From Nitrososphaerota archaeon (GTDB lineage Archaea; Thermoproteota; Nitrososphaeria; Conexivisphaerales; Conexivisphaeraceae), in the NCBI GenBank assembly GCA_009903775.1, contig WYEM01000018.1, positions 1 through 44,041 of the forward strand: 44,041 bases of DNA, given 5' to 3'. The position numbers and the translations under genes are program-made. Below, piece by piece: positions 23,079 to 30,826 of this stretch; within the stretch, counting starts at the first letter, position 1; each line of letters opens with the position of its first letter. The notes beneath the pieces are model-generated. The model was given only the letters and a program-made list of their open reading frames with translations. It searched no databases and was not told the origin of the DNA.

Positions 23079-23786
23079 CTAGCCCCGCGCGGACTCCTCC
23101 AGGAGTGATATCAGCTCGCCCATGGACGCCTCGTCCAGGCTGAGGAACCCGTCCGTGAGGTACCCGAGCCCCTTGTAGAAGTCCACCTCGGAGCTCGACT
23201 CGACGTCGCGCGCGAAAGCGCCCGACCACTTGAGGAGGTGCTCCCTCAGGAACTCCCTCTGGACCTTCATCATCCTCCTGGCCTCGCCCAGGTTGCCCTT
23301 GCCGACCTCCTCCAGGGTCCTCCCTATCAGGTAGGACATGAAGCTGAGCTCCAGGGCTATGTGGTCCTCCGGCTCCCTGAAGCTCTCGACCTTATCGACC
23401 CCCATGTCCCTGTATATGGAGAGCACCTCGTCCCTCTGCTCCTGGTAGATCAGGTGGCCGGCCGACATGTACGCCGACTCCGATGGGTGGGGGGGCGTCC
23501 CCTTGAGGCCCAGGAATAGGCTGGCGTACTCGGCCGCGAGCTCCAGGAGGACCTCCCTCCTGTCGCGGCCGGCCGCGCCGCGCAGGTACCCCAGGATCAG
23601 GTCCAGCCCCCTGCCCACGCGCTCGTCGAGCTGCGAGAGCGCCTCGAAGCGCGCGGCCAGCTCCCCGCTCTCGGCCGCCCTCACGAGCTCCTCCAGGAGC
23701 TCCGCGTCAACCTCCTTCGCGTAGAGCCTGGAGAGCAGATTGTACACGTAGCGCCTGCCCTCGTTGGCCTCCTCGAACCTGCCCAT
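23079..23786 (-). CDS. TorD/DmsD/NarJ-type molybdoenzyme chaperone
   Basis: A 235-residue all-helical protein of the TorD/NarJ family, cytoplasmic chaperones that load the molybdenum cofactor into DMSO-reductase-family enzymes. Visible are an N-terminal RRYVYNLLSRLYAKEVDAEL, the central EYASLFLGLKGTPPHPSESA (the family's Y-x2-LF-x9-P-x-ESVY-like signature), DHIALELSFMSYLI and a C-terminal FYKGLGYLTDGFL. The ATG at 23786 is chosen because GCTTAAATC is centred 28 bases upstream; an upstream in-frame start at 23843 would lie before that box. It diverges from the molybdenum enzyme at 23958, its probable client. Confidence 0.85.
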   Translation of the reverse strand: MGRFEEANEGRRYVYNLLSRLYAKEVDAELLEELVRAAESGELAARFEALSQLDERVGRGLDLILGYLRGAAGRDRREVLLELAAEYASLFLGLKGTPPHPSESAYMSAGHLIYQEQRDEVLSIYRDMGVDKVESFREPEDHIALELSFMSYLIGRTLEEVGKGNLGEARRMMKVQREFLREHLLKWSGAFARDVESSSEVDFYKGLGYLTDGFLSLDEASMGELISLLEESARG

Positions 23787-23804
23787 GACGGTCGTTGGCG
23801 ACCC

Positions 23805-23945
23805 GCGCGATTTAAGCGCGAGGCGCACCGTCCATCGGGTCAATAATTATAGTAATTATATAATTTACCGTAATTAGCTGCGCGTGGCCGGATTATATAT
23901 CGGGTTGGCCCCCGGGACCGAAAACTATATTTCACGTAGGGGCCT
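23805..23945. promoter_or_regulatory. Divergent control region between the chaperone and the molybdenum enzyme
   Basis: This is one of the most AT-rich stretches in the window. TAATTA-like units occur at about 23844, 23853, 23861 (TAATTT) and 23871, spaced 8-10 bases apart and thus on roughly one face of the helix. Two plus-strand TATA candidates follow: ATTATATATC (23892-23901) and CTATATTTC (23925-23933), the second about 30 bases before the ATG at 23958. The minus-strand box TTAAATC serves the chaperone. The regular repeats look like a multi-site operator, but the binding protein is unknown. Confidence 0.55.
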
Positions 23946-23957
23946 GTGGCCCATGAG

Positions 23958-26771
23958 ATGGTTGTGAGCTATGTCGACGCCGTGAGCGCTCTCTCGAGGC
24001 AGTCGGGCGCCGCCGGGCTCGATCCGCAGCTCCTCAGGAGGCTCAGCCCGGAGGAGGCGGAGGCCCTGAAGAGCAGCGGGTACAGGGTCAGCTACGTGAC
24101 GGCGTCCCTCAACGGGCACTCAGTGCTGGCGAACTTCCCACTGGTCGCCTACTGCAAGGACAACAGGATAATCAGGCAGCTCCCGTTCTACATACCCGAC
24201 GGCGTCAGGCGCTGGAAGATAGTGACGGGCCGCGGCGTCTTCGAGAGGCCCAAGAAGGCTCCCAACTACCCGGTGTCCTTCGCCTGGAGGCAGAGGGTCT
24301 ACTCGCCCACCAGGGTCAGGTACCCGCTCAAGAGGGTGGACTGGAGCCCGGAGAACAGGAACACCCAGAACAGGGGCAAGTCGAAGTTCGTCAGGATAAG
24401 CTGGGACGAGGCCATAGAGATAATCGCGAGCGAGATAGAGAGGATAAGGAAGGTCTACGGCGGCACCCACGTGGTGCTCGTGCAGGCGGACGGCCACGGC
24501 CAGAGCGGCTTCCTGCACAGCGTGCACTTCTGGGGGCACCACCTGTTCAACGCTCTCGGGACTGGGTGGATACATCAGAACAGGAACCCCGACAGCTGGG
24601 AGGGGTACTACTGGGGCGCCAAGCACGTCTGGGGGTTCGACCAGCCCATAGGCAGGCCGCCGAACGACACCACCTGGGACGACGTGTTCAAGAACGCCGA
24701 GATGATCGTGCTGACGGGCGGCGATCCCCTGACCACCACCGACGCCTGGAACAACTTCCTGGGCACCCACTTCATGCGCTGGATAAAGCAGGCCGGGATC
24801 AAGGTCGTGGCGATATCGCCGGACGTCAACTACACGAACGCGGTCTTCGCGGACAAGTGGATCCCGATAAGGCCCAACACCGACGCCGCGCTCTACTTCG
24901 CCATAGCCTACCTCTGGATACAGTGGGGGACCTACGACAAGAAGTTCATAGAGACGCACACGGTCGGGTTCGAGGAGTTCAGGAGGTACATCCTGGGCGA
25001 GGAGGACGGCGTCCCGAAGACCCCGGAGTGGGCGGAGAGGATAACCGGGGTCCCCGTGGAGACGATAAAGGCGCTCGCCAGGGCGTGGGCCAAGAAGAGG
25101 ACGACCCTGGCGATCCACTACGGGGGGCCCAAGATAAGGGGGATACTCTCGCACCTGCCGGCCAGGGCCGAGGCCTACGTGATGATGATGCAGGGGCTCG
25201 GCGCCCCCGGCAGGCAGTTCGCCAGGTTCCAGCTGCCGGCCTTCACGCTGACCGGGAACGAGAAGGCGCCCACCCTGCCGACCTACATGGAGGTCGTCAA
25301 GGAGGGCGCCCCGGTGAACCCCGTGATGGCCTACTCCTACGAGCTGGTGCCCGGCAGGCCCATATACCCGCCGCCGCCGGGCGCGATACCGCTGATAAAG
25401 ACGCTCGTGCCGGACGCCATCCTGAACCCGCCGGTCGAGTGGTACGGCTCCGGGTCCATCATAGCCCCCACTCAGGACCAGTTCAACAAGTACAGGTTCC
25501 CGCCGACCGACGACCACCCCGGGATACGCATGATATGGAACGAGAACTCGAGCGTCATGACCTGCTGGAACGACTCCTGGAGGTGGGCCCAGGCCTTCAG
25601 GCACCCGAGCGTCGAGTTCATAGTCACGATACACCCATGGCTGGAGAACGACGCGTACTTCTCCGACCTGATCCTCCCCGCCCAGACCGTCTACGAGCAC
25701 GACGACCTGGTGAGCGCCATGTGGGCGGACATGAGGGCGATCTACTACCAGGACAGGTGCGTGGAGCCCATCGGGGAATCCAAGAGCGACTACGAGATCC
25801 ACAAGATGGTGGCTGACAGGCTGGGGGTGGGGAAGGTCAGGCCGGACTTCAGGGACAGCTGGCCGACCGAGGAGTGGTTCCCCGAGCCCGAGAAGTTCCT
25901 AAGGGTCATGTACGAGAAGACGCTGGCCTACAAGAAGTACGGGATAAGCTGGGAAGAGTTCAAGACCAAGAGGAAGATAGTGGTGTACGACGCCCCGACG
26001 CCGGAGGAGTGGGAGCGGATAAAGAACACGGTCGAGAGGCTGCCCGGCGTCCCCGTCAAGGAGGGCCTCAGATGGTACTACGAGCTGCCGGAGGGCAGGG
26101 GGCTGAACACCAAGAGCGGCAAGATGGAGTTCGTCTCGGGATGGCTGAAGGACCACTTCCCGGACGATAAGCTGAGGCCGCCGCTCGCCAAGTGGATAGA
26201 TCACGAGGAGCTGCCCACCTCGCCGAAGGCCAAGAAGTACCCGCTCCAGATGATGTCGAACCACCCGAGGTGGAGGCACCACGCCCAGGGCGACGACATG
26301 CCCTGGATAAGGGAGATACCGACCGCCAAGATAAAGGGGCCGGACGGCTACTACTACGAGCCGCTCTGGATAAACCCGGCCGACGCCGCCAAGAGGGGCA
26401 TAAAGCACGGTGATATAGTGAAGGTGTACAACGACTACGGGGCGGTGCTCGGCGCCGCGTACGTGACTGAGAGGGTGAGGCCGGGGGTCGTGTACATGGA
26501 CCACGGCTCCAAGTTCGACCCCATATCGATAGAGGACAGGATAGACAGGGGAGGCGCGATAGACACGATCGCGCCCCCGACCAGGTGGGTGTACGACAAA
26601 TACCAGCCGGGCCCGATAATAGTCCCCGAGATGCCGGTCAGCGGGTACCTGGTGGAGGTCGAGAAGGTGGACATCGAGGAGCTCAGGAGGAAGTACCCGG
26701 AGGCCTTCAAGAGGGTCGAGAAGATGAACGCGGCCTACGGGCCGGGCTACGAGTCGTGGGTGATGGGGTGA
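23958..26771 (+). CDS. Large subunit of a transhydroxylase-like molybdopterin enzyme (DMSO reductase family)
   Basis: A 937-residue catalytic subunit of the Mo-bisMGD superfamily, probably cytoplasmic: there is no twin-arginine signal and no N-terminal Fe-S cysteine motif. Closest in architecture, by recall, is Pelobacter pyrogallol-phloroglucinol transhydroxylase (AthL/BthL). The shared stretch NPDSWEG..WG..H.WGF carries its Asp174-Ser175-Trp176, the Ser being the Mo ligand; here these are 216-218 counted from the GTG at 23946. Its His144 matches His184. Other shared blocks are RISWDEA, VADKW/FADKW, SFAIAYTW/YFAIAYLW, CIEPVGES/CVEPIGES, SDYEI, KYPLxMxSxHPR and RGIKxGD. Pocket residues Tyr152 and Arg153 are Ser192 and Val193 here, so the substrate may differ. 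An extra N-terminus of about 45 residues is unexplained. ATG 23958 fits the TATA spacing; GTG 23946 is the alternative. The Fe-S subunit follows by 4 bases. Confidence 0.8.
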   Translation: MVVSYVDAVSALSRQSGAAGLDPQLLRRLSPEEAEALKSSGYRVSYVTASLNGHSVLANFPLVAYCKDNRIIRQLPFYIPDGVRRWKIVTGRGVFERPKKAPNYPVSFAWRQRVYSPTRVRYPLKRVDWSPENRNTQNRGKSKFVRISWDEAIEIIASEIERIRKVYGGTHVVLVQADGHGQSGFLHSVHFWGHHLFNALGTGWIHQNRNPDSWEGYYWGAKHVWGFDQPIGRPPNDTTWDDVFKNAEMIVLTGGDPLTTTDAWNNFLGTHFMRWIKQAGIKVVAISPDVNYTNAVFADKWIPIRPNTDAALYFAIAYLWIQWGTYDKKFIETHTVGFEEFRRYILGEEDGVPKTPEWAERITGVPVETIKALARAWAKKRTTLAIHYGGPKIRGILSHLPARAEAYVMMMQGLGAPGRQFARFQLPAFTLTGNEKAPTLPTYMEVVKEGAPVNPVMAYSYELVPGRPIYPPPPGAIPLIKTLVPDAILNPPVEWYGSGSIIAPTQDQFNKYRFPPTDDHPGIRMIWNENSSVMTCWNDSWRWAQAFRHPSVEFIVTIHPWLENDAYFSDLILPAQTVYEHDDLVSAMWADMRAIYYQDRCVEPIGESKSDYEIHKMVADRLGVGKVRPDFRDSWPTEEWFPEPEKFLRVMYEKTLAYKKYGISWEEFKTKRKIVVYDAPTPEEWERIKNTVERLPGVPVKEGLRWYYELPEGRGLNTKSGKMEFVSGWLKDHFPDDKLRPPLAKWIDHEELPTSPKAKKYPLQMMSNHPRWRHHAQGDDMPWIREIPTAKIKGPDGYYYEPLWINPADAAKRGIKHGDIVKVYNDYGAVLGAAYVTERVRPGVVYMDHGSKFDPISIEDRIDRGGAIDTIAPPTRWVYDKYQPGPIIVPEMPVSGYLVEVEKVDIEELRRKYPEAFKRVEKMNAAYGPGYESWVMG

Positions 26772-26775
26772 GAGC

Positions 26776-27624
26776 ATGGGCAAGGTGATGGTAATAGACG
26801 TGGCCGAGTGCATCGGGTGCTACCTGTGCCAGCTCGCGTGCAAGGACGAGCACGTGGGGAACGACTGGAGCCCATACGCGAAGCCGCAGCCCGAGGTCGG
26901 CCACTTCTGGATGAAGCTCAACGACATGGAGAGGGGCGGCGGATCCTTCACGAGGGTCAGCTACGTGCCGACGCTCTGCGCGCACTGCGAGAACGCGCCG
27001 TGCATGAACGTGTGCCCCGTGAACGCGATCTACAGGAGCGACGACGGCGCAGTCATAATAGACCCGGAGAAGTGCAACGGGTGCGCCGACTACGGCTACG
27101 AGCCGCTGTGCCAGAGGGCGTGCCCCTACGGCGCCATATACTTCAACGAGGAGCTCAAGATAGCCCAGAAGTGCACCTTCTGCGAGCACCTGCTGAAGAG
27201 CGGGTGGAAGCAGCCGAGGTGCGCCGACGTGTGCCCCACCGACGCGATAAAGTTCGGCGACGAGGACGACCCGGAGATGAGGAAGCTCATGGAGGGCGCG
27301 GAGCCGCTCCACCCGGAGGTCGACGTGAAGCCGAGGGTCCTCTACCGCAACCTCCCCAGGCCCTACATAGCCGGCACCATAATAGATCCCGCGGCCAGGG
27401 AGGTGGTGGAGGGCGCGTCCGTGACGGCGATAGACGTCGTGAGCAGGAAGGAGTACAGGACCCTCACTGACGAGTTCGGCGACTTCTGGCTGAGGGGCCT
27501 CGAGTGGAACCACAAGTACCTGGTGAAGGTGGAGAAGGACGGCTACTCCCCCAAGGTCCTCGGCGTGCTGTCCACCGAGAAGGACGTGGTCCTGGAGCGC
27601 GTGGAGCTCTATAGGAAGGCCTGA
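26776..27624 (+). CDS. Fe-S small subunit of the transhydroxylase-like enzyme, with a C-terminal transthyretin-like domain
   Basis: A 282-residue partner of the upstream catalytic subunit. Residues 1 to about 180 are a DmsB-type ferredoxin with cysteine groups CIGCYLCQLAC (from residue 12), CAHCENAPCMNVCP, CNGC with CQRACP, and CTFC with CADVCP, enough for three or more [4Fe-4S] clusters. HFWMKLNDMERG, then VPTLCAHCENAPC and KPRVLYRNL align in order with the small subunit of Pelobacter transhydroxylase as I recall it. Residues about 195-282 (RPYIAGTIIDP, EGASVTAIDV, FGDFWLRGL, YLVKVEKDGYS) form a carboxypeptidase-regulatory/transthyretin-like beta domain. That C-terminal domain is characteristic of the transhydroxylase and absent from ordinary DmsB or PsrB. 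There is no membrane-anchor gene next door. ATG at 26776, 4 bases after the large subunit. Confidence 0.85.
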   Translation: MGKVMVIDVAECIGCYLCQLACKDEHVGNDWSPYAKPQPEVGHFWMKLNDMERGGGSFTRVSYVPTLCAHCENAPCMNVCPVNAIYRSDDGAVIIDPEKCNGCADYGYEPLCQRACPYGAIYFNEELKIAQKCTFCEHLLKSGWKQPRCADVCPTDAIKFGDEDDPEMRKLMEGAEPLHPEVDVKPRVLYRNLPRPYIAGTIIDPAAREVVEGASVTAIDVVSRKEYRTLTDEFGDFWLRGLEWNHKYLVKVEKDGYSPKVLGVLSTEKDVVLERVELYRKA

Positions 27625-27677
27625 GGCCGCGAGGGATATCCCTCCGCTCTTCGTTCTTTCCCCACTCATCCGCAGGT

Positions 27678-27722
27678 CTCCCTAGCGCCGCCTCCGCGCC
27701 CCGCGGAGGCGGCGCTAGGGGG
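27678..27722. terminator. Strong GC hairpin after the molybdenum-enzyme operon
   Basis: Arms 27680-27697 and 27703-27720 are perfectly complementary over 18 bases around a 5-base GCCCC loop, extended by one wobble and one GC pair. It lies 55 bases after the small-subunit stop and before the TATA box of the next gene. It is probably a transcript end or mRNA-stability structure, though archaeal terminators are usually T-rich rather than hairpins. Confidence 0.55.
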
Positions 27723-27777
27723 AGCCGGGCGGCCGATCGGAAATCTTTTATCAGGGAATGGCCCCCTCGGGCAGCCA

Positions 27778-28959
27778 ATGAGGCGCGCTCTCTGGGTGCT
27801 CGCCGTCCCGCTGCTCCTGGCCATGCTCGCGGTGCCCGCTCAGGCGTCTGCCGCCCAGGCCGGCGGGATACTGCTCACGACGTACTTCACCGGGGTCTCG
27901 GTCCAGGCCGGGCAGCAGATAGTCACGGGGGTGAACGTGACGAACTACATGGGGCAGCCGGCCAGCATCAGCGTGTCGGCGTCCGCGCCGCCCGGGTGGA
28001 CGGCGGTGCTGACGTATGGCGGCTACAACGTCACCGCGGTCTACGCGCCCCCGGGCGGCACCAGGTCCCTCCAGCTCGACATATATGTGCCCCCGTCGGC
28101 CTCCCCCGGGACGTACGAGGTGAACGTGACGGCCCGGAGCGGCCCCGTCGAGTCCAACGAGCTGACGTTCCAGGTCCAGGTGTCGCCCGCCCCCAGGAGC
28201 TCGCGGCCCATCACGGTGAGCGTGCCCTACCCGAGCCTCAGCGGGGGTTCCGGGTCCGTGCTCAGCTACATGTTCGAGGTCGACAACAACCTCGGCACCA
28301 GCGCCATAGCCACCTTCAGCATGGACGCGCCCCCCGGCTGGACCGTCACCTTCCTCCCCAGCTCTTACAGCACCACAGTGATATCCGGGATCTCCATGGG
28401 CCCGTACTCCGTGAACCCGGGGCTGGTCGCCGACGTGTACGTGCCGTCCAACGCGAGGCCGGGGATATACAACCTGACGCTGACGGTCACGTCGTCCGGG
28501 TACAGCGTGTCCGTGCCGCTCAGCGCCACGGTGACCGGCACCTACAGCTACTCCCTGTCCACGCCCGGCGGCCTCCTGAGCATGGACGTCCAAGCGGGGC
28601 ACACCGCGACCACCTCGATAATAGTCTCGAACACGGGGACGGAGCCCCTGACGGGCATAACGCTGGTCGCGGTCCAGCCGTCCAGCGACTGGACCGTGGG
28701 GCTCTCCCCCTCGACCATACAGGTCCTCCAGCCCGGCCAGAACGCCACGGTCACGCTCTCCGTGAGGCCGCCGCCCGACGCGATACCCGGCATCTACTCG
28801 CTGACCGTCAGCGCGTACTCCCAGCAGGCCTCGTCCCAGAACCTCCAGTTCATGGTGACCGTCACGAAGCAGACTTACTGGGGCATAGTGGGCGTCATCG
28901 TCATAGTGGCGGCCGTGGCGGCGCTCGTCGCCGTGTTCTGGAGGTTCGGCAGGCCGTGA
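27778..28959 (+). CDS. Secreted, membrane-anchored NEW3/Ig-like domain protein
   Basis: A 393-residue extracellular protein. Residues 1-26 are a signal peptide (MRR, a hydrophobic Leu/Ala/Val core, then AQASAAQ). The body consists of repeated NEW3/CARDB-type beta domains, each with the NPGT-like tail phrase: ASPGTYEVNVTA, RPGIYNLTLTV and IPGIYSLTVSA, with APPGWTAVL and APPGWTVTF at the matching positions. A single transmembrane helix (about 367-388) and the short basic end RFGRP anchor it in the membrane. Several N-x-T/S sites fit archaeal glycosylation. The ATG at 27778 is 27 bases after TCTTTTATC. Its stop overlaps the start of the ABC ATPase, and NEW3 proteins are often found paired with ABC-2 exporters. 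Confidence 0.8.
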   Translation: MRRALWVLAVPLLLAMLAVPAQASAAQAGGILLTTYFTGVSVQAGQQIVTGVNVTNYMGQPASISVSASAPPGWTAVLTYGGYNVTAVYAPPGGTRSLQLDIYVPPSASPGTYEVNVTARSGPVESNELTFQVQVSPAPRSSRPITVSVPYPSLSGGSGSVLSYMFEVDNNLGTSAIATFSMDAPPGWTVTFLPSSYSTTVISGISMGPYSVNPGLVADVYVPSNARPGIYNLTLTVTSSGYSVSVPLSATVTGTYSYSLSTPGGLLSMDVQAGHTATTSIIVSNTGTEPLTGITLVAVQPSSDWTVGLSPSTIQVLQPGQNATVTLSVRPPPDAIPGIYSLTVSAYSQQASSQNLQFMVTVTKQTYWGIVGVIVIVAAVAALVAVFWRFGRP

Positions 28960-29864
28960 GCTCCGGGCCCGCGCTCAGGGCCGTCTCCCTCAGGAAGGTC
29001 TACGGCGACTTCGTCGCGGTGGACCGCGTGGACCTGGAGGTCGGCAGGGGGGAGGTCGTGGGGCTCCTGGGCCCGAACGGCGCGGGGAAGACGACAACGA
29101 TATCGATGATGGTGGGGCTCGTGCCGCCCACCGAGGGGGACGTGCTCGTCGACGGCTACAGCGTCAGGAGGAACCCGGTCGAGGTGAGGGCCAGGGTGGG
29201 CCTGGTCCCGGACAACCCGGGCTTCTACGAGGGCATGACCGCCTGGGAGAACCTGGCTATAACCGCGAGGCTGAACGGGGTGAGGGACCCATCGAGGATA
29301 GACGAGGCGATATCCAGGGTGGGCCTCTCCGGCTGGGCGGACGTCGAGGTGGGGAAGTTCTCCAAGGGCATGAAGCAGAGGCTCGGCATAGCCGACGCGC
29401 TGCTCAAGTCCCCGTCGGTGCTGCTCCTGGACGAGCCGACGGCGGGCCTGGACCCGGGCGGGTCCGAGGAGATGCTCAGGCTCATCAGGTCGCTCGCCGA
29501 CGGCGGCATGGCGGTGCTGATGAGCAGCCACCTGCTCCACCAGGTGGAGTGGATCTGCGACCGGGTCGCAGTGATGGACAGGGGCAGGATAATCGCCCAG
29601 GGGACGCTGGACCAGCTCGCGGGCCGCAAGTACTACATAGAGATGGAGCTCGAGGGCAACGTCGACGCGGCCGTGAGGGCGCTCCTCCCGGTGGGCAGGG
29701 TGAGCGTGAGCGGCAGGAGGGTCACCATCGAGGTGGGCGAGGACGCCAGGAGGAGGGCCGTGGAGGCCGCCCTCAGGGCGGGCGCGATACCGCTGGAGGT
29801 CCGCCTCAGGAGGGCCAGCCTGGCCGAGGCGTACAGGAGCCTGCTGGAGGCCGGATCCCGATGA
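28956..29864 (+). CDS. ABC-2-type exporter ATPase
   Basis: A 302-residue ATP-binding subunit of an ABC-2 transporter. Walker A is GPNGAGKTTT, the signature is FSKGMKQRLGIADALL and Walker B is VLLLDEPTAGLDP, with SSHLLHQVEWICDRV as the switch His region. A C-terminal 80-residue domain follows, as in CcmA/NatA-type exporters. The GTG at 28956 overlaps the TGA of the NEW3 gene, and its own TGA overlaps the ATG of the permease. The three genes form one operon, suggesting an exporter working with a surface-anchored accessory protein. The substrate is unknown. Confidence 0.88.
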   Translation: MSSGPALRAVSLRKVYGDFVAVDRVDLEVGRGEVVGLLGPNGAGKTTTISMMVGLVPPTEGDVLVDGYSVRRNPVEVRARVGLVPDNPGFYEGMTAWENLAITARLNGVRDPSRIDEAISRVGLSGWADVEVGKFSKGMKQRLGIADALLKSPSVLLLDEPTAGLDPGGSEEMLRLIRSLADGGMAVLMSSHLLHQVEWICDRVAVMDRGRIIAQGTLDQLAGRKYYIEMELEGNVDAAVRALLPVGRVSVSGRRVTIEVGEDARRRAVEAALRAGAIPLEVRLRRASLAEAYRSLLEAGSR

Positions 29865-30796
29865 GGGGGAGCCTGACGGTCCTGGAGAAGGAGCTCTCGG
29901 AGAACCTGAAGAGCAGGAGGTTCGCCCTGATATTCCTCCTGGTGTTCCTGTCGGGCGCGGGCGCCGTGCTGACCACTGCCCAGTCCCTCTCCGGCCAGAC
30001 CGCCGCCGAGTTCCTCGAGCTGTTCACGGGCACCGGCTCGCAATTCTACAGCTACGTGTACTTCCTGAGCGTGCTGTCGCCGATACTCGGGATAGCCCTC
30101 GGCTTCGACTCCATAAACCGCGAGCTGTCGTCAGGCAGCATGGTCAGGCTGCTGTCGAACCCGATACACAGGGATGGGGTGATAGCCGGGAAGCTGGCGG
30201 CCGGCGTGGCGCTGATATCGCTGGTCGTGGGGGTCGTCAACGCCATAGACTTCGGGCTGGGCATGCTCCTCATGGGATGGGGGCCGACGCCCTCCGACGC
30301 CCTCAGGTTCTTCTACTTCAGCGTCGTGACCGTGCTTTACGCTTCCGTCTGGTACTCGGCCGCCCTCCTCTTCTCCACGATATTCAGGAGGGCGGCGACG
30401 TCCGCGCTGGTCTCGCTCGGCCTCTGGATCTTCATGACGTTCTTCATCGGGGCATTCTCCACGGCGCTCGCCGGCCTGATATCGCCCCTCCCCTCCTTCC
30501 CTCCCCCCACCCTGGAGCAGGAGGTCGCCTACATAGACACGGCGGTGAGCATAGCCAGGATCAGCCCGGTCTACGTGTACTCCGAGGTGTCGTCCGTGCT
30601 CCTCAATCCCCACGTGATGACGCTCTCCCCGGTCTACGCGTACGCGCCGGGCATGCCCGCGCTGGAGCTGGGCGTCTCCCAGAGCCTGTACCTGGCGCTG
30701 CCGGACGTGTCCGCGCTGATGGCCGCGCTCTCGATATTCTCCATCCTGGCGTACCTCGTCTTCATGAGGATGGAGATCAGGGCCAGGTGGGAGTAG
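29861..30796 (+). CDS. ABC-2-type permease
   Basis: A 311-residue membrane protein with six or so hydrophobic helices. The pattern fits the ABC-2 permease family: an N-terminal cytoplasmic helix TVLEKELSENLKSRRFALIF, then a large extracellular loop after helix 1, DSINRELSSGSMVRLLSNPI (the conserved RE.GT-like segment) and RDGVIAGKLAAGVA. A long loop (about residues 205-280) before the last helix is rich in Tyr, Pro and Val and would face outward, where the NEW3 protein lies. ATG at 29861, overlapping the ATPase stop. Confidence 0.85.
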   Translation: MRGSLTVLEKELSENLKSRRFALIFLLVFLSGAGAVLTTAQSLSGQTAAEFLELFTGTGSQFYSYVYFLSVLSPILGIALGFDSINRELSSGSMVRLLSNPIHRDGVIAGKLAAGVALISLVVGVVNAIDFGLGMLLMGWGPTPSDALRFFYFSVVTVLYASVWYSAALLFSTIFRRAATSALVSLGLWIFMTFFIGAFSTALAGLISPLPSFPPPTLEQEVAYIDTAVSIARISPVYVYSEVSSVLLNPHVMTLSPVYAYAPGMPALELGVSQSLYLALPDVSALMAALSIFSILAYLVFMRMEIRARWE

Positions 30797-30826
30797 GGCG
30801 CGGCGGCTGGGCAACGCGTAAATAGG

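Noticed and set aside
23946-27624. Interpreting the molybdenum enzyme as a standard DMSO, nitrate or arsenate reductase
   Set aside because: No twin-arginine signal, no N-terminal Fe-S motif and no membrane anchor, and the small subunit has the transhydroxylase-type C-terminal beta domain.
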